Assembly: GCA_964574635.1 (NCBI GenBank)
Contig: CAZNOG010000028.1
Location: 1 to 15,374, forward strand
Source: CAZNOG01 sp964574635
GTDB taxonomy: Bacteria; Bacteroidota; Bacteroidia; Flavobacteriales_D; Cryomorphaceae
Reading direction: 5' to 3'
Length of the DNA stretch: 15,374 nt
Positions 13,435 through 15,374 of this stretch are shown one piece after another. Both the position numbers and the translations under genes were made by a program. Under the pieces are notes generated by a model, which had not been told where the DNA came from, made no database searches, and saw nothing but the letters and a program-made list of their open reading frames with translations. Position 1 is the first letter of the stretch, and every line of letters starts with the position of its first letter.

Positions 13435-15374
13435 GGGTCAAATAGATTTTCTGTAATTGATTTACCGGTATAATACTGGGTTGTTAAATCAGCGGCAAAG
13501 TATAAGCCGCCTACAATCCACCCTACAACAGGGAAGGCTGCAGCTGTACCATAGATGGCCCCGGTAACAAGCAAATCAGCAGTATGATGGTTTTGCCAAC
13601 CTGCTTCCCCGATCAAACCGTCATAGACTGTTGCACTGGCAGCCAAAAATGTTAAGCCGCCTCCAATACGGGACAACCCTCTCGCAGTACTAAGCGAACT
13701 AATTCTGTTTGCTCGTGTGATCGTACTTGCAGATCGCACTTTGCCATTAATGCGTTGGGCATACTTATATTTTTGCTTGGCGTCGTTCAGATAACCTGCA
13801 TGAAGATAACCATTAGTGGTACTCGCAGCACCTAATGTATTGTGAACCCAATTCGGCCCCCCCCCCGATTGGCCCTCAATCCCCACCCACTGATTAACAA
13901 TTCCAAAAAGGGGTTTTGTGAGCACTCGGGGCGTGGGGTCATTGGGAAAATACACGAAATGAAAGGAAGTGCCCAACACTGCACCGTATTCCCTTTCGTA
14001 ACCCCAGCCACCTCTTGATGAATTATACCGATAGATTTCACCTCGATAACTGAACGGTGCAAAAGAACCTTTGTGTGCACCGTAATTATTTGCCCAATGA
14101 TGCTTTTCGTATCTATATATTGCACCAACTACGCCTCCCGGATGGTACAGCCATGTCCGCATCGGCGCAGGCGGTGTGAATGATAAGCCACCTCCGTAAG
14201 AAATAAAAAAGTTATTAGAAAACCATGAGAAGGCAGAAACGTTATATCTTGAACCTGAAAAAGAAGGCCCACTTGTGAAGGGTGATACTCTATCGTAGCG
14301 GCCATCGGGATCTATTCGGTTTACGGGATCATTCCCAATTGCGAGGTATCCATTCGGATATTGCTCGGCAGGATCAGGAACAAACCACCTTCCCAGCTGC
14401 GGGTCGTAAAACCGTGCGTCGAAGTCGTACATCTCCAAACCGGTGGACACCGAAGCGTCCCAATACTCGCCGGTCTGAAGCTCCTTGGTGGTGTACATTT
14501 GCGTGTACCGCTGTCCGTGGCCCATCCTCATGCGCAAGCCGTAAGGGTAGTAGTGGTTGATCTGACGCGTCTTTCCCTGCATCGTGGTGATGTACAGGTT
14601 GTCGAAGTTAATGGTCTTGGCTTCCGTGCCGTTGGACACGTATACGTGCAAATAACCCGTCTTCGCAATGGGTATCTCCCCGCTGAACAGGGTCCCCAGC
14701 TCGTTGGGATCGGTGACGCGTAACGCCCCCGAACCGTCGGGGACGAGATTGAAGTTTTTGTCGTAGGCCAGCCAAACCAAGTACCCGTGGGGGCGGGTCA
14801 TGTCGGTGGTGTCCATCTTGGTGCTCAGGAACTGGAACACTTCATTGCCCACAGAGGTGTTGCCGTTGATCAGGTTCACCAAGGCTCCCTCGCCAACGGG
14901 CAACACCCCCGCACCGGCGGCGGCCATGGACACCAGGATTTCTTCGATCAAAAAGCCCAAATCTTCATACGTCGCACCCGGCGCGTTTTCCTCGAAGAAA
15001 TACTGCGTGGCCACCTGCACTTTGTCGCCTTCCGACACTTCGAGCACTTTCGACGGACCGATGACCATGTCGTTGTCGGCAACGACCTTGGCTATATATT
15101 GATTTGAGGGTCTCTCAATCACCCCTTTGTCGTCCGCCAACGGCCTCTTTTTCCCGACTGCCGCGTTGTGTAAATACTCATTTGGCGATGCCAAACTCCG
15201 TTTTCCACGCCTTGCATTCGAAAAAAATAGACGCGTTGTCATGCCGAAAAGGGGTAATGGAGCGACCCTTGGGAAGGACGCGTCCACCGGATAGTTGTAG
15301 GGCACCGGCTCCCGTCCTACCTCGATGTTCTCGAAGTTCTCCTCCTCCCATTCGGCCCTGTATTCCTCCATGGT
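13431..15374 (-). CDS. RHS repeat-associated core protein with C-terminal toxin-like region (partial)
   Basis: The gene runs in from the right window edge, so only the C-terminal part of about 647 codons is seen. The first part is typical Bacteroidota RHS sequence (about residues 86-270, with a beta-rich linker), interrupted by a foreign-looking basic insert (about 39-85). The RHS core follows (about 273-357: YYPYGLRMRM, YDFDARFYDPQLGRW, GNDPVNRIDPDG). After IDPDG the sequence changes to a Tyr/Gly-rich region, then a tip of about 105 residues with two hydrophobic stretches (GGLTFLAASATVYDGLIG and TADLLVTGAIYGTAAAF running into VVGWIVGGLYFAADL) and the end TGKSITENLF. I infer a membrane-acting toxin; no nuclease motif is seen. 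The stop overlaps the membrane protein gene by 4 nt. A ten-G tract interrupts the tip region at about residue 503. Confidence 0.88.
   Translation of the reverse strand, partial: TMEEYRAEWEEENFENIEVGREPVPYNYPVDASFPRVAPLPLFGMTTRLFFSNARRGKRSLASPNEYLHNAAVGKKRPLADDKGVIERPSNQYIAKVVADNDMVIGPSKVLEVSEGDKVQVATQYFFEENAPGATYEDLGFLIEEILVSMAAAGAGVLPVGEGALVNLINGNTSVGNEVFQFLSTKMDTTDMTRPHGYLVWLAYDKNFNLVPDGSGALRVTDPNELGTLFSGEIPIAKTGYLHVYVSNGTEAKTINFDNLYITTMQGKTRQINHYYPYGLRMRMGHGQRYTQMYTTKELQTGEYWDASVSTGLEMYDFDARFYDPQLGRWFVPDPAEQYPNGYLAIGNDPVNRIDPDGRYDRVSPFTSGPSFSGSRYNVSAFSWFSNNFFISYGGGLSFTPPAPMRTWLYHPGGVVGAIYRYEKHHWANNYGAHKGSFAPFSYRGEIYRYNSSRGGWGYEREYGAVLGTSFHFVYFPNDPTPRVLTKPLFGIVNQWVGIEGQSGGGPNWVHNTLGAASTTNGYLHAGYLNDAKQKYKYAQRINGKVRSASTITRANRISSLSTARGLSRIGGGLTFLAASATVYDGLIGEAGWQNHHTADLLVTGAIYGTAAAFPVVGWIVGGLYFAADLTTQYYTGKSITENLFDP
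13857..13866 (-). repeat. Ten-base G/C homopolymer inside the RHS toxin region
   Basis: Ten C on the plus strand (ten G in the mRNA) encode Ser-Gly-Gly-Gly. Loss of one G gives a TAG after about eight codons, and gain of one gives a TAA after about fifteen, so either slip would remove the last 140 or so residues. Confidence 0.8.
14380..14555 (-). repeat. RHS core direct repeat, intact copy
   Basis: Part of the RHS core in the intact gene (YYPYGL to GRWFV). It aligns over 176 bases to the displaced copy at 11881-12056, with about 90% identity. Confidence 0.85.
15118..15258. mobile_element. Putative MITE/REP-like element inserted in frame in the RHS gene
   Basis: The ends are imperfect inverted repeats: ATCACCCCTTTGTCG at 15118-15132 against ATTACCCCTTTTCG read from the other strand at 15258-15245. 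Inside lies a perfect hairpin TTTGGC-GAT-GCCAAA (15181-15195). The 141 bp are a multiple of three, so the RHS frame survives, gaining about 47 residues rich in Lys/Arg (RRGKR, GKKRPLADDK) that do not resemble the acidic surroundings. No target-site duplication is evident. Confidence 0.4.

Noticed and set aside
1..15374. CRISPR array, tRNA, rRNA, integrase or transposase gene.
   Set aside because: No regularly spaced repeats, no cloverleaf or rRNA signature, and no recombinase motif was seen on either strand.

Overview
The window looks like chromosomal DNA of a member of the Bacteroidota with fairly high GC. Several things point there: sigma-ABfr-type -7 boxes (TAnnTTTG) in front of at least four transcription units, almost no Shine-Dalgarno sequences, the exbB-exbD-tonB cluster, the tgt-lptG pair, and an RHS protein with the YPYGL...RFYDPQLGRW...IDPDG core typical of this phylum. 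I cannot name the genus.

Left part (1-11745) is ordinary housekeeping DNA, tightly packed in short operons. On the minus strand a chain runs valS -> ppx/GppA-type phosphatase -> exbB -> exbD -> tonB. valS and ppx overlap by 4 nt, and exbB is separated from ppx by about 170 nt. Diverging from valS on the plus strand is ispE, which converges on a minus-strand tgt -> LptF/LptG-type permease operon. Diverging from tgt on the plus strand is a second operon: a membrane GT2 glycosyltransferase, an ECF sigma factor overlapping it by 13 nt, and rsmG. Points of note are TTG starts for ppx, tgt and probably tonB, near-leaderless promoters, a Tgt without the zinc cysteines, and a 20-bp exact repeat placed behind two unrelated genes.

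Right part (11746-15374) is accessory and is the interesting section. It is a polymorphic-toxin type RHS locus transcribed leftward. The 3' part of an RHS gene enters from the right edge, carries its core domain, then changes to a more AT-rich C-terminal region ending in a Gly/Ala-rich hydrophobic tip. Its stop overlaps (ATGA) a small multi-spanning membrane protein, a good candidate immunity protein for a membrane-acting toxin. Beyond it are a possible 46-codon ORF and an unknown exported or lipoprotein-like 221-aa protein separated by one base, then a broken frame that begins at TGATG and runs into a displaced 176-bp copy of the RHS core (about 90% identical to the intact copy). This orphan core abuts the 3' end of rsmG. 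The RHS gene also holds a ten-G homopolymer that would switch the toxin tip off by slippage, and an in-frame 141-bp element with inverted ends and a hairpin.

No rRNA, tRNA, CRISPR array, transposase gene or phage module was seen.
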